From the NCBI GenBank assembly GCA_964592255.1, contig CAZQCI010000042.1, positions 1 through 16,516 of the forward strand: a stretch of DNA of 16,516 nucleotides, read 5' to 3'. Below are positions 1 to 6,147 of this stretch, in pieces (the stretch's first letter is position 1; every line of letters starts with the position of its first letter). The notes beneath the pieces are model-generated. The model was given only the letters and a program-made list of their open reading frames with translations. It made no database searches and was not told the origin of the DNA. The stretch is from CAZQCI01 sp964592255 (GTDB lineage Bacteria > UBA10199 > SBBF01). A program made the position numbers and the translations under genes.

Positions 1-51
1 AGTGGGATCTTCGGCGACAACAAAATCTTTTTTATTTATTTTTTTCATCAT
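1..51 (-). CDS. Antitoxin of type II toxin-antitoxin pair, N-terminus only (probably HigA/Xre-like)
   Basis: Only the first 17 codons lie in the window; they read MMKKINKKDFVVAEDPT and run off the left edge. A clear ribosome binding site (AAAGGAG, 53-57 region on the minus strand) overlaps the toxin stop codon and sits just before two consecutive ATG codons at 51-49 and 48-46; the second is slightly better spaced. Position directly after a RelE/HigB-type toxin, with overlapping translation signals, is the usual toxin-first order in which the second gene is the antitoxin. The DNA-binding domain expected of such an antitoxin is outside the window, so the family is inferred from context only. 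Confidence 0.55.
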   Translation of the reverse strand, partial: MMKKINKKDFVVAEDPT

Positions 52-57
52 ACTCCT

Positions 58-330
58 TTAGTAAGTATGTGGATTAATCTCCACGACGTATACAACCAGC
101 TTTTCCTTATCGGCTTTATAAATAACTCTCCATTGAATATTTAATCGGCAAGATCGAAACCCCTGCCATTCTCCTTTAAGGGCTTCGTCATGAAAGCCTT
201 TAATCAGCTTTAAGCCGTGAGGACCTTCCACTTCCACAATCCGTTTCCAGGCCAAATAGTTTTTCTTTATCTGAAGCGGTGTTTTTTTAAGCGTTTTGGC
301 TATGGCCTTATGCTCCAATACAGTATACAT
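58..330 (-). CDS. RelE/HigB-superfamily toxin of a type II toxin-antitoxin system
   Basis: A 90-residue basic protein of the size and pattern of RelE/StbE/HigB toxins, small ribonuclease-fold proteins that usually cut mRNA at the ribosome and are held inactive by the partner antitoxin. Visible hallmarks are a helical N-terminal half rich in Lys and the C-terminal beta-strand block GEWQGFRSCRLNIQWRVIYK (about residues 53-72), followed by a strand reading VVYVVEINPHTY, where the terminal His/Tyr region is typical of the active side of the fold. The start ATG at 330 is overlapped by a 16-bp palindrome, suggesting autoregulation. The antitoxin gene begins 6 bases after the stop. The unit sits directly downstream of the tRNA-Asn terminator, a common landing spot for small accessory modules. 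The exact subfamily (RelE, HigB, YafQ) cannot be settled by eye. Confidence 0.85.
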   Translation of the reverse strand: MYTVLEHKAIAKTLKKTPLQIKKNYLAWKRIVEVEGPHGLKLIKGFHDEALKGEWQGFRSCRLNIQWRVIYKADKEKLVVYVVEINPHTY

Positions 331-344
331 TTACTATAGTAAAT
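329..344. promoter_or_regulatory. Perfect 16-bp palindrome over the toxin start: probable antitoxin operator
   Basis: ATTTACTATAGTAAAT is a perfect palindrome whose left edge overlaps the toxin ATG (328-330). Toxin-antitoxin operons are generally repressed by the antitoxin binding a palindrome at the promoter/start, so this is the natural operator candidate. Function is inferred from symmetry and position. Confidence 0.6.
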
Positions 345-367
345 ATTCAATATGTTAAATATGTCAA
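336..367 (-). promoter_or_regulatory. Candidate promoter of the toxin-antitoxin operon
   Basis: On the minus strand a perfect -35 hexamer TTGACA lies at 367-362, immediately after the terminator. Possible -10 boxes are TATTTA (345-340, 16-base spacer) or TACTAT (341-336, 20-base spacer), both imperfect. Either one falls inside the palindrome at 329-344, which would let a bound repressor block polymerase. Confidence 0.4.
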
Positions 368-369
368 TA

Positions 370-408
370 AAAAAGCCCCCAAACCCATAAAGGGTTCGGG
401 GGCTTTTT
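370..408 (-). terminator. Strong intrinsic terminator after tRNA-Asn, symmetric enough to work both ways
   Basis: A GC-rich hairpin with arms GCCCCCAAACCC (375-386) and GGGTTCGGGGGC (392-403), one mismatch and a 5-base loop, is flanked by an A-tract on the left and a T-tract on the right. On the minus strand it ends in TTTTTT directly after the tRNA. The mirror A/T tracts would also stop transcription coming from the left. Confidence 0.9.
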
Positions 409-409
409 G

Positions 410-482
410 CTCCGTCTGCTGGACTCGAACCAGCGACCTAGCGGTTAACAGCCGCTTGCTCTACCGACTGAGCTAAGACGGA
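410..482 (-). tRNA. tRNA-Asn (anticodon GUU)
   Basis: A complete 73-base cloverleaf on the minus strand. Acceptor arms TCCGTCT/AGACGGA pair fully and the discriminator is G. The anticodon stem AGCGG/CCGCT encloses the loop CTGTTAA with anticodon GTT, and the T-arm GCTGG/CCAGC encloses TTCGAGT. CCA is not encoded (next bases are CAA). A 19-base copy of its 5' end lies 98 bp away at 566-584, and an intrinsic terminator follows one base after the 3' end. Confidence 0.97.
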
Positions 483-495
483 ATAATTAATACTT

Positions 496-584
496 CTCTA
501 CCGATGGTTTCCGCTCACGCTCCAACCACTTCCTCTCCAGGGCTTACGCCACTCTGGCTCGGTCGCTGAGCTAAGACGGAATAA
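496..584 (-). repeat. Truncated tRNA-Asn 5' fragment interrupted by about 61 bases
   Basis: On the minus strand the tRNA-Asn 5' end (acceptor and first half of the D-arm) recurs at 584-566 as an exact 19-base match to 486-468. It is then broken by about 61 unrelated bases (565-505), after which the remaining D-arm stretch TCGGTAGAG resumes at 504-496. There is no anticodon or T-arm, so it cannot make a tRNA. It looks like the remnant of a duplicated tRNA gene with a small insertion in the D-loop. The inserted segment has the look of a dispersed intergenic repeat, but no second copy is in this window. Confidence 0.6.
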
Positions 585-623
585 CGAAAACGGATAATTA
601 ATGGAAACAACGGTTTGAGTCAA

Positions 624-1217
624 TCAAAAGGTAAGGGTTTTCTTAAGCTGGCTTAAAGCTTTTCCGCGGTGGGAGATTTTGTTTTTTTCCTCCAAGGGAA
701 GCTCCGCCATCGTGCATTTTTTGTCCGGGAGGTAGAAATACGGGTCGTAGCCGAAACCACCGGTTCCACTAGGAACCGTGGTTATAACACCCGAACAAGT
801 TTCTTCCACCACACTCTCTTGACCTTGAGGATTAATAAGCACCAAGGCACAAACATAACGTGCCTGCCGGGTTGGATCGTGATGCGCTAAAATATTTTTA
901 AGCAACTTTTGATTATTGTCTTCATCCGTAGCCTGAGGGCCTGCATAACGCGCGGAATAAATACCCGGAGCCCCTTCTAAATCTTCACACTCAATACCAC
1001 TGTCGTCAGCCAAGACATACCCCCCCGTGACCTTCCAAACGGCCCGGGCTTTAATTGCCGCATTTTCGACAAATGTTTTCCCTGTTTCAGGAGGAAGAAT
1101 AATGTGATGACCACAGTCAGCCAGGCCCACTACTTTCCAGGAAGAGGATTTCAGAAGATGCTCCATCTCGCGGAGTTTTCCCTTGTTGCTGGTGGCAACT
1201 ATTAGTGTGTTGGACAT
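624..1217 (-). CDS. rdgB: dITP/XTP (non-canonical purine NTP) pyrophosphatase, RdgB/HAM1 family
   Basis: A 197-residue house-cleaning enzyme that hydrolyses dITP, ITP and XTP to monophosphate and pyrophosphate, keeping deaminated purines out of nucleic acids. Family motifs are in order: SNKGK near the N-terminus (nucleotide phosphate binding), ADDSGIE in the middle (metal-binding acidic residues), GTGGFGYDPYF (substrate pocket) and SHRGKAL near the C-terminus. I place the start at ATG 1217 (MSNTLIVATSNKGK), which gives the family's usual length. A longer reading from TTG at 1253 would add 12 residues encoded by an intergenic repeat and is unlikely. It is the last protein gene of the minus-strand cluster and follows rph, a frequent pairing in bacteria. 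About 200 bases of repeat-bearing spacer separate the two, so it may have its own promoter. Confidence 0.97.
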   Translation of the reverse strand: MSNTLIVATSNKGKLREMEHLLKSSSWKVVGLADCGHHIILPPETGKTFVENAAIKARAVWKVTGGYVLADDSGIECEDLEGAPGIYSARYAGPQATDEDNNQKLLKNILAHHDPTRQARYVCALVLINPQGQESVVEETCSGVITTVPSGTGGFGYDPYFYLPDKKCTMAELPLEEKNKISHRGKALSQLKKTLTF

Positions 1218-1227
1218 GACTGCATGG

Positions 1228-1277
1228 CCCCTCTCCCTAACCCTCTCCCACAAGGGGATAGGGGATTTTAAGAGGGG
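1228..1277. repeat. Short intergenic repeat, CCCTCTCCC type
   Basis: A 50-bp element bounded by the 7-bp inverted repeat CCCCTCT (1228-1234)/AGAGGGG (1271-1277), containing ACCCTCTCCCACAAGGGGA. This wording resembles REP-like sequences scattered through many proteobacterial genomes. Only one copy is in the window, so family membership is from recollection. It sits 10 bases upstream of the rdgB start. Confidence 0.5.
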
Positions 1278-1332
1278 ACTTAATAAAATGAAACTTACTT
1301 AACTGATGTTACACGGTTAGTTCTTCAAAATT

Positions 1333-1404
1333 GTCATCCCCGCGAAAGCGGGGATCCAGAAGTTCTTGAAAAGACTGGATTCTCGCTTTTGCGGGAATAA
1401 CGAC
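1333..1404. repeat. REP-like palindromic repeat, GTCATCCCCGC type
   Basis: The left half begins GTCATCCCCGCGAAAGCGGG (1333-1352) and continues GATCCAG; the right half reads CTGGATTCTCGCTTTTGCGG (1375-1394) and ends with GGAATAACGAC. The halves are imperfect reverse complements and the left arm folds on itself (CCCCGC-GAAA-GCGGGG). It is a typical non-coding mobile-repeat layout. A relative with the same outer edge (TCGTCATTCCC/GGGAATGACGA) is at 16081-16169. Confidence 0.75.
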
Positions 1405-1417
1405 TGCGTAAGGTGAG

Positions 1418-2134
1418 TTACTTAAGATTCTTTTTTTGTAAAGCCGTGATTTTTTTAATGCCACTTAACGCTAAATTCTTCATCTGCGTCATGTGCGCAA
1501 AAGTAAAAGGATTGTGTTCCGCCGTTCCTTGCACTTCCACAAAAAAACCTCTTCCTGTAACCACAAAATTCATATCGACTTCAGCGGTGGAATCTTCTTC
1601 ATAATTTAAATCCAGGCACGGTGTGCCTTTAACAATACCGGTACTAATAGCCGCCACCGAATCGATGAGGGGATTTTCGGCAATAATCCCTTTTTTAACA
1701 AGGGACTTAACAGCCAAAGCGAGCGCCACATAGCCGCCAGTGATGGAAGCACATCGAGTGCCGCCATCGGCCTGGATAACATCGCAATCGACAAGAATTT
1801 GCCGTTCACCCAACACAGATAAGTCGATAATAGAACGTAGCGCCCGTCCAATAAGACGAGAAATTTCCTGCGTACGGCCAGATTGCTTTCCTTTAACTGC
1901 CTCGCGTGACGAACGCGTATGCGTAGCACGGGGCAGCATGGAATATTCCGCCGTCACCCACCCTTCCCCACTGTCTTTTTTGTGAGGCGGAACTTTTTCT
2001 TCAACGGAAGCTGTACAAATCACTTTGGTGTGCCCTTGCGTGATCAACACGGAGCCTTCAGCATAACGATTGAAATTTTTACTTATGCTGATGGGGCGCA
2101 ATTGTTGCGGGGTTCTTTTATCATGTCGTTTCAT
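1418..2134 (-). CDS. rph: Ribonuclease PH
   Basis: A 238-residue phosphate-dependent 3'-5' exoribonuclease that trims the 3' ends of tRNA precursors and acts as a hexamer. The length equals that of the E. coli enzyme. Visible motifs are RPISISKNFNRYAEGSVLI at the N-terminus, TRSSREAVKGKQSGRTQEI (phosphate-binding arginine region), DVIQADGGTRCASITGGYVA, EEDSTAEVDMNFV with the catalytic/metal acidic residues, and QGTAE. The start chosen is ATG 2134 (MKRHDKRTPQQLRPI), preceded by AGAAAGAG. Its first 14 bases overlap the end of the glycosyltransferase gene, so translation is probably coupled. A longer frame from 2164 adds residues unlike the family. Confidence 0.97.
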   Translation of the reverse strand: MKRHDKRTPQQLRPISISKNFNRYAEGSVLITQGHTKVICTASVEEKVPPHKKDSGEGWVTAEYSMLPRATHTRSSREAVKGKQSGRTQEISRLIGRALRSIIDLSVLGERQILVDCDVIQADGGTRCASITGGYVALALAVKSLVKKGIIAENPLIDSVAAISTGIVKGTPCLDLNYEEDSTAEVDMNFVVTGRGFFVEVQGTAEHNPFTFAHMTQMKNLALSGIKKITALQKKNLK

Positions 2135-2903
2135 AATGTCTCTTTCTAGCACCCTCTTCCACAATACGGGAACGAAAGGCGATGCTTTCTTCTACCAGTT
2201 TTTTCTGCTCCAGAGTCAACAAGGGGTTTTTCAAAATTTTTTTTAACGCAACGATACGGTAACGATCCAACCCCCATTGGCGGCTAAGCTGATCATCATG
2301 ACCACCACGCTTGACTACTAATTTTTCTGGAAGCGTTACAATAGGATAATTCAAAGATACCCTCAACCATAAATCGTAGTCTTCACACGCGGGCAAAGTT
2401 TCGTCGAATAATCCGCAACGGTCAAACACCTCTCGGTGAATCATCACCGCCGATGGGCTGACAATACACAAAGGCACACAGTGCCCAAAAATCCAACCCG
2501 AATGCTTTTGATGCTTCTTCATCGGATTCACACGCACACCATTGCGAATCCACATTTCTTCCGTCTGACACATACGGACATCGGGATTTTTTTTAAGGTA
2601 ATCCATCTGTACTTCCAACTTCTTGGGTTCCCATAAATCATCCGAGTCGAGAAACGCCAACCACTCGCCGTGTGCTGCCTTAATTCCCGTATTGCGGGCA
2701 CTCGAGACTCCTTGATGATTTTGGGTAATAAAACGAAGAGGTTTCTCTGGATAAGTTTGAAAAAAATCTAGGGTTCCATCGGTGGACCCATCATCGACAA
2801 TAATCAATTCAAAATCAGAATAAGTTTGCTTGATAACGGAAGTAACGGCTTCCTGAAGAAAGTTCAGACGATTGAACGTGGGAATAATAACCGAGACCCG
2901 CAT
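2121..2903 (-). CDS. Family 2 (GT-A fold) glycosyltransferase
   Basis: A 260-residue protein that by family transfers a sugar from a nucleotide-sugar donor to a polysaccharide, lipid or protein acceptor. It opens with VSVIIPTFNR (4-12), then IIVDDGSTDGT (34-44) for nucleotide binding, GVSSARNTGI (65-74), the metal-binding DSDD (86-89), and ED (174-175) as the likely catalytic-base region. No transmembrane segment is seen, so it is probably cytoplasmic or peripheral. Donor and acceptor cannot be inferred; no other polysaccharide genes lie nearby. Its ATG shares one base with the dnaB stop (TAATG) and its 3' end overlaps rph by 14 bases, so it is firmly embedded in this operon although it is not part of the usual housekeeping set. 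Confidence 0.93.
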   Translation of the reverse strand: MRVSVIIPTFNRLNFLQEAVTSVIKQTYSDFELIIVDDGSTDGTLDFFQTYPEKPLRFITQNHQGVSSARNTGIKAAHGEWLAFLDSDDLWEPKKLEVQMDYLKKNPDVRMCQTEEMWIRNGVRVNPMKKHQKHSGWIFGHCVPLCIVSPSAVMIHREVFDRCGLFDETLPACEDYDLWLRVSLNYPIVTLPEKLVVKRGGHDDQLSRQWGLDRYRIVALKKILKNPLLTLEQKKLVEESIAFRSRIVEEGARKRHYETT

Positions 2904-4300
2904 TAGTTTCCAAAATCACCAAAATCGGTAGCTCCCTCAGGCTGCGGCACATAGGCCAGATTTTCGAATTTGGTGTATTGGTTAAGAAACGCCAAACGCG
3001 CCGTGCCCGTAGGACCATTGCGTTGCTTGGCAATAATGAGTTCGGCCACCCCCTTGTCGGGAGTGTTAGGATCGTAAACTTCGTCACGATAGATGAAACA
3101 AATAACGTCCGCATCCTGTTCAATAGCACCCGATTCTCGAAGATCCGCCATTTGAGGGCGACGATTGGTGCGATTTTCAACAGCACGATTCAGCTGAGAC
3201 AAAGCCACAACAGGCACTTTTAATTCTTTCGCAATACCTTTAAGCGAACGGGAAATTTCTGAAATTTCTTGCTCACGATTTTGAACGTTAGAAGAACCAC
3301 GCATCAGCTGAAGATAGTCGACAATAATCAAATCGAGACCATGCTCACGCTTCAATCGACGGGCTTTAGCCCGCATTTCCATCACAGTGACAGCAGGTGT
3401 ATCGTCGATATAGAGACTAATGTCGGAAAGATGCCCTGCGGCCTTGGTCAGAAGCGGCCAATCCTTTTCTTCTAACTGCCCTTTACGTAATCGGGATGAA
3501 TCGATAAAAGCCTGCGAACACAACATACGTGTCACGAGCGATTCTTTCGACATTTCCAACGAAAAAATAGCAACATGGGCTCGCCCATGAATAGCGGCAT
3601 ACTCCGCCATATTCAAAGCCAAAGCGGTTTTACCCATGGACGGACGACCCGCAATGATGATGAGTTCATCTTTCTGCAAACCACAGGTCATACTATCAAA
3701 TTCAGTAAATCCGGTTGCCACACCAGTTACTTCCCCTTTGCTTTCAAAAAGCTGTTCTATTTTCTTAAAACTATCTTTGACAATGTCTTTAACAGGAGTA
3801 AACGATGCTCGCAGTCGGTTTTCGGAAAGATTAAAAATCATCTTTTCCGCCTGATCCAAAAGCGTTTCGGCCTCTTCCGCATTTTCATAACCCATGGTGG
3901 CAATTTCTGAGGCAGCAGAAATTAAATTACGCACCATGCCTTTTTCACGAATAATCTTTCCATAAGAAGCAATATTGGCAGAAGACGGAATGGAATCGAC
4001 CAAGTCGGAAAGATAAGAAGCTCCCCCCGCCATCTCCAAACACCCCTCTTGCTGAAGAGCATGACTCACAGTCACCAGATCGGTAGGTTCCCCCTTTTGG
4101 GACAAATGAACCATGATGGCAAAAATTTTTCGATGAGCTTCACGATAAAAATCTTCTTCGCGGAGAAATTCGAGAACTTTATGGATGGCTTCGTGGTCGA
4201 TGAGGATGGAGCCCAGCACGGCTCGCTCAGCCTCAACATTCTGGGGAGGCGTTTTAAGCGTTGAGACCTGACCTTGATTGGATACCAGGGCTCCCGGCAT
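2903..4300 (-). CDS. dnaB: Replicative DNA helicase DnaB
   Basis: A 465-residue hexameric 5'-3' helicase that unwinds DNA at the replication fork and contacts primase through its N-terminal domain. The N-terminal domain (about 15-120) begins with PPQNVEAERAVLGSILID; the RecA-like ATPase follows with Walker A GRPSMGKT (218-225), Walker B LIIVDYLQL (near 324-332), the SQLNRAVENR arginine/DNA-loop region and DLRESGAIEQDADVI. The C-terminus is short and acidic (GATDFGDFGN). No intein is present. It begins 5 bases after rplI, the usual rplI-dnaB order in many bacteria, and its stop overlaps the glycosyltransferase start by one base. Confidence 0.98.
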   Translation of the reverse strand: MPGALVSNQGQVSTLKTPPQNVEAERAVLGSILIDHEAIHKVLEFLREEDFYREAHRKIFAIMVHLSQKGEPTDLVTVSHALQQEGCLEMAGGASYLSDLVDSIPSSANIASYGKIIREKGMVRNLISAASEIATMGYENAEEAETLLDQAEKMIFNLSENRLRASFTPVKDIVKDSFKKIEQLFESKGEVTGVATGFTEFDSMTCGLQKDELIIIAGRPSMGKTALALNMAEYAAIHGRAHVAIFSLEMSKESLVTRMLCSQAFIDSSRLRKGQLEEKDWPLLTKAAGHLSDISLYIDDTPAVTVMEMRAKARRLKREHGLDLIIVDYLQLMRGSSNVQNREQEISEISRSLKGIAKELKVPVVALSQLNRAVENRTNRRPQMADLRESGAIEQDADVICFIYRDEVYDPNTPDKGVAELIIAKQRNGPTGTARLAFLNQYTKFENLAYVPQPEGATDFGDFGN

Positions 4301-4305
4301 GGGAC

Positions 4306-4752
4306 TTATTCTTTCTTTTCGACGATAATTTTCAGTTGAGCCGTTACTTCAGGATGAAGCCGGACTTCCACAATGTGTTCCCCCAAAGTTTTAAGGGGCG
4401 CTTCCAAACGGACCATCTTACGGTCCAACTCAAAACCATCTTTACGAAGGGATAAAATAATTTCTTGAGCGGTAATGGAACCAAACAATTTATCACCAGC
4501 ACCCGCAGCATGAGCCAATTTAACATTGTGTTTTTCGATGGAGGCTTTAACCCCTTCCGCCGTAATTTTTTCTTTGGCTTTCTTAGCTTCAATCACTTTC
4601 TTTTGATGTTCCACTTCCTTAATGCTGCCAGGATTGGCCAATAACGCCAAATTACGGGGACCTAAAAAATTACGATAATACCCCGGGGCAACGGTTACCA
4701 CATCGCCCACCAAACCTAAATTCGATACATTTTTCTGTAAAATAACCTGCAT
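4306..4752 (-). CDS. rplI: 50S ribosomal protein L9
   Basis: 148 residues, the usual L9 length, with the N-terminal rRNA-binding domain (MQVILQKNVSNLGLVGDVV... followed by PGYYRNFLGPRNLA), a Lys/Glu-rich connecting helix (about 45-75) and the C-terminal domain (KLFGSITAQEI...). L9 binds 23S rRNA near the base of the L1 stalk and influences frame maintenance. The pocket FLGPRNLALLANPGS departs from the common YLIPKGLA version. dnaB follows directly. Upstream, where DUF2232 and rpsR would normally stand, there is a 240-base gap and then the plus-strand ATPase, so L9 may depend on a local promoter or on read-through from the inserted gene. Confidence 0.97.
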   Translation of the reverse strand: MQVILQKNVSNLGLVGDVVTVAPGYYRNFLGPRNLALLANPGSIKEVEHQKKVIEAKKAKEKITAEGVKASIEKHNVKLAHAAGAGDKLFGSITAQEIILSLRKDGFELDRKMVRLEAPLKTLGEHIVEVRLHPEVTAQLKIIVEKKE

Positions 4753-4960
4753 ATTATATTAACCCCATAAATAACCTTAGCCCAAGACTGTGTGGTTACC
4801 CACAAATTGTTGAACCAAGCCACCGCGTCCCCAAAGCCAACAAGCAGAGGGGATACAATCTCCTTAAAAAAGGGATATTCTTTAGTACGAAGAAAAGCAA
4901 AGATCAACCTTTTTTAATAAAGTAAAAATGACCAAAATTTAGTATGAAAATTTGCATTGA

Positions 4961-4993
4961 TTAATATCAATTTTCCGGTAAAATTGATATTAA
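4961..4993. promoter_or_regulatory. Perfect 14-bp inverted repeat abutting the ATPase start codon
   Basis: TTAATATCAATTTT (4961-4974), spacer CCGGT, then AAAATTGATATTAA (4980-4993). The last base of the right arm is the A of the ATPase ATG. The AT-rich arms could be an operator for a dimeric repressor, or an RNA hairpin covering the start site. No strong ribosome binding site is visible between the repeat and the ATG. The rest of the 4753-4956 spacer is AT-rich and shows no clear gene. Confidence 0.6.
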
Positions 4994-6147
4994 TGTATAC
5001 ACGTCTTCTCAAAAAACCGGACCGTTCCATCCTGCTTTTTGGGCCAAGAGGCACTGGAAAATCAACGTGGATACGTGAAAATTTTAAAGATGTGACAACT
5101 TACGATTTACTGCAAAGCAGGGAGCACCTACGCTTGAGCAAAGAACCAGGAATTCTGGCTGATGAGCTTTCCTCTCTCCCTGCCGGCAGCTGGGCCGTTA
5201 TTGACGAAATTCAAAAAGTACCGGCTCTTTTAGACGAAGTCCATCATCTTATCGAAAACAAGAAACTGCGTTTTGTCCTGAGCGGATCCAGTGCCCGTAA
5301 GCTGAAAAAAGGAGCCGCCAATCTTTTAGGTGGGAGGGCCACCACTACTTCTTTGTTCCCTCTAGTTTCTTCTGAAATCAAATTTGACCTTACCTTCCCT
5401 AATGTCTTAACAAGCGGTACACTGCCGCTCTCTATCCTCAGCAAAGATGACAATGAACAAAAATCTTATTTACGCAGTTATGTCGAAACTTATCTACAGG
5501 AAGAAATCCGGGCAGAAGCCTTAACCAGAAACATCGGAAATTTTGCACGCTTTTTGGAAGTAGCCGCCCGACAAAACGGGCAAATCACTAATGTCTCCAA
5601 CATCGCCAGAGAATCCATGGTCAATCGGCTTACCGTACAGGGTTATTTTGATATTTTAGTTGATACCCTCGTTGGTTACTGGCTTGAACCTTGGAAACTC
5701 AAAAGATCCACAAAGCAAGTAGCCCACCCCAAATTTTATTTTTTCGACTGTGGTATCGTTCGGGCCCTTTCAGGCCGGCTTCCCTATCCACCCTTTCCGG
5801 AAGAGCTTGGTCCTTTACTGGAAACCTTTGTCATTAACGAAATACGGGCCTATCTTTCTTACAACAAACTTCATTACCCCATGCATTTTTGGAGCAGTCA
5901 TGACGGCGTGGAAGTCGACTTTTTCTGTGAAACTAAAAAAGGTTTTGTCGCTATCGAAATAAAATCAGCCCAAACCTGGGAAAGAAAATTCAACCGCAGC
6001 CTGAAAAGAATGAGGGAAGAAATGGGTGGGAAAAAAATAAAATGTCTCGGTGTTTTCATGGGACATCGAAAAGCCATGGTGGATGACATAGAAATTTTAC
6101 CAATTCTCACTTTTTTAAAAGCCCTGTGGCAGGGGGATTTTTTTTAA
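4993..6147 (+). CDS. AAA_14/DUF4143 family ATPase with PD-(D/E)XK-like C-terminus
   Basis: A 384-residue protein of a large family of accessory bacterial and archaeal ATPases of uncertain function. The AAA_14 domain has Walker A GPRGTGKS (17-24), Walker B WAVIDEI (67-73) and the sensor-like LSGSSARKLKKG (96-107). A helical linker contains YVETYLQEEIRAE (163-175). The DUF4143 part ends with a restriction-endonuclease-fold signature: E307-V-D309 followed by E322-I-K324, with F247-F251 YFFDCG before it. ATG 4993 is preferred over 4957 because Walker A then falls at the family's usual distance and the inverted repeat becomes leader rather than coding. It is the only clear plus-strand gene. It is divergent from rplI and convergent with the giant gene, whose stop it overlaps by 4 bases. 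Members are often patchily distributed, consistent with transfer. Confidence 0.9.
   Translation: MYTRLLKKPDRSILLFGPRGTGKSTWIRENFKDVTTYDLLQSREHLRLSKEPGILADELSSLPAGSWAVIDEIQKVPALLDEVHHLIENKKLRFVLSGSSARKLKKGAANLLGGRATTTSLFPLVSSEIKFDLTFPNVLTSGTLPLSILSKDDNEQKSYLRSYVETYLQEEIRAEALTRNIGNFARFLEVAARQNGQITNVSNIARESMVNRLTVQGYFDILVDTLVGYWLEPWKLKRSTKQVAHPKFYFFDCGIVRALSGRLPYPPFPEELGPLLETFVINEIRAYLSYNKLHYPMHFWSSHDGVEVDFFCETKKGFVAIEIKSAQTWERKFNRSLKRMREEMGGKKIKCLGVFMGHRKAMVDDIEILPILTFLKALWQGDFF

Noticed and set aside
2121..2164. Longer N-terminus for ribonuclease PH starting at 2164
   Set aside because: The extra ten residues are out of family and lie fully inside the glycosyltransferase gene; ATG 2134 gives the standard 238-residue protein.
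4716..4907. A 63-residue minus-strand frame (TTG start) between the ATPase and rplI, with a hydrophobic, Trp/Phe-rich middle
   Set aside because: No ribosome binding site at a proper distance, it runs into the rplI start in another frame, and it resembles no family I know. It could be a decayed gene piece, but the evidence is too thin to list it.
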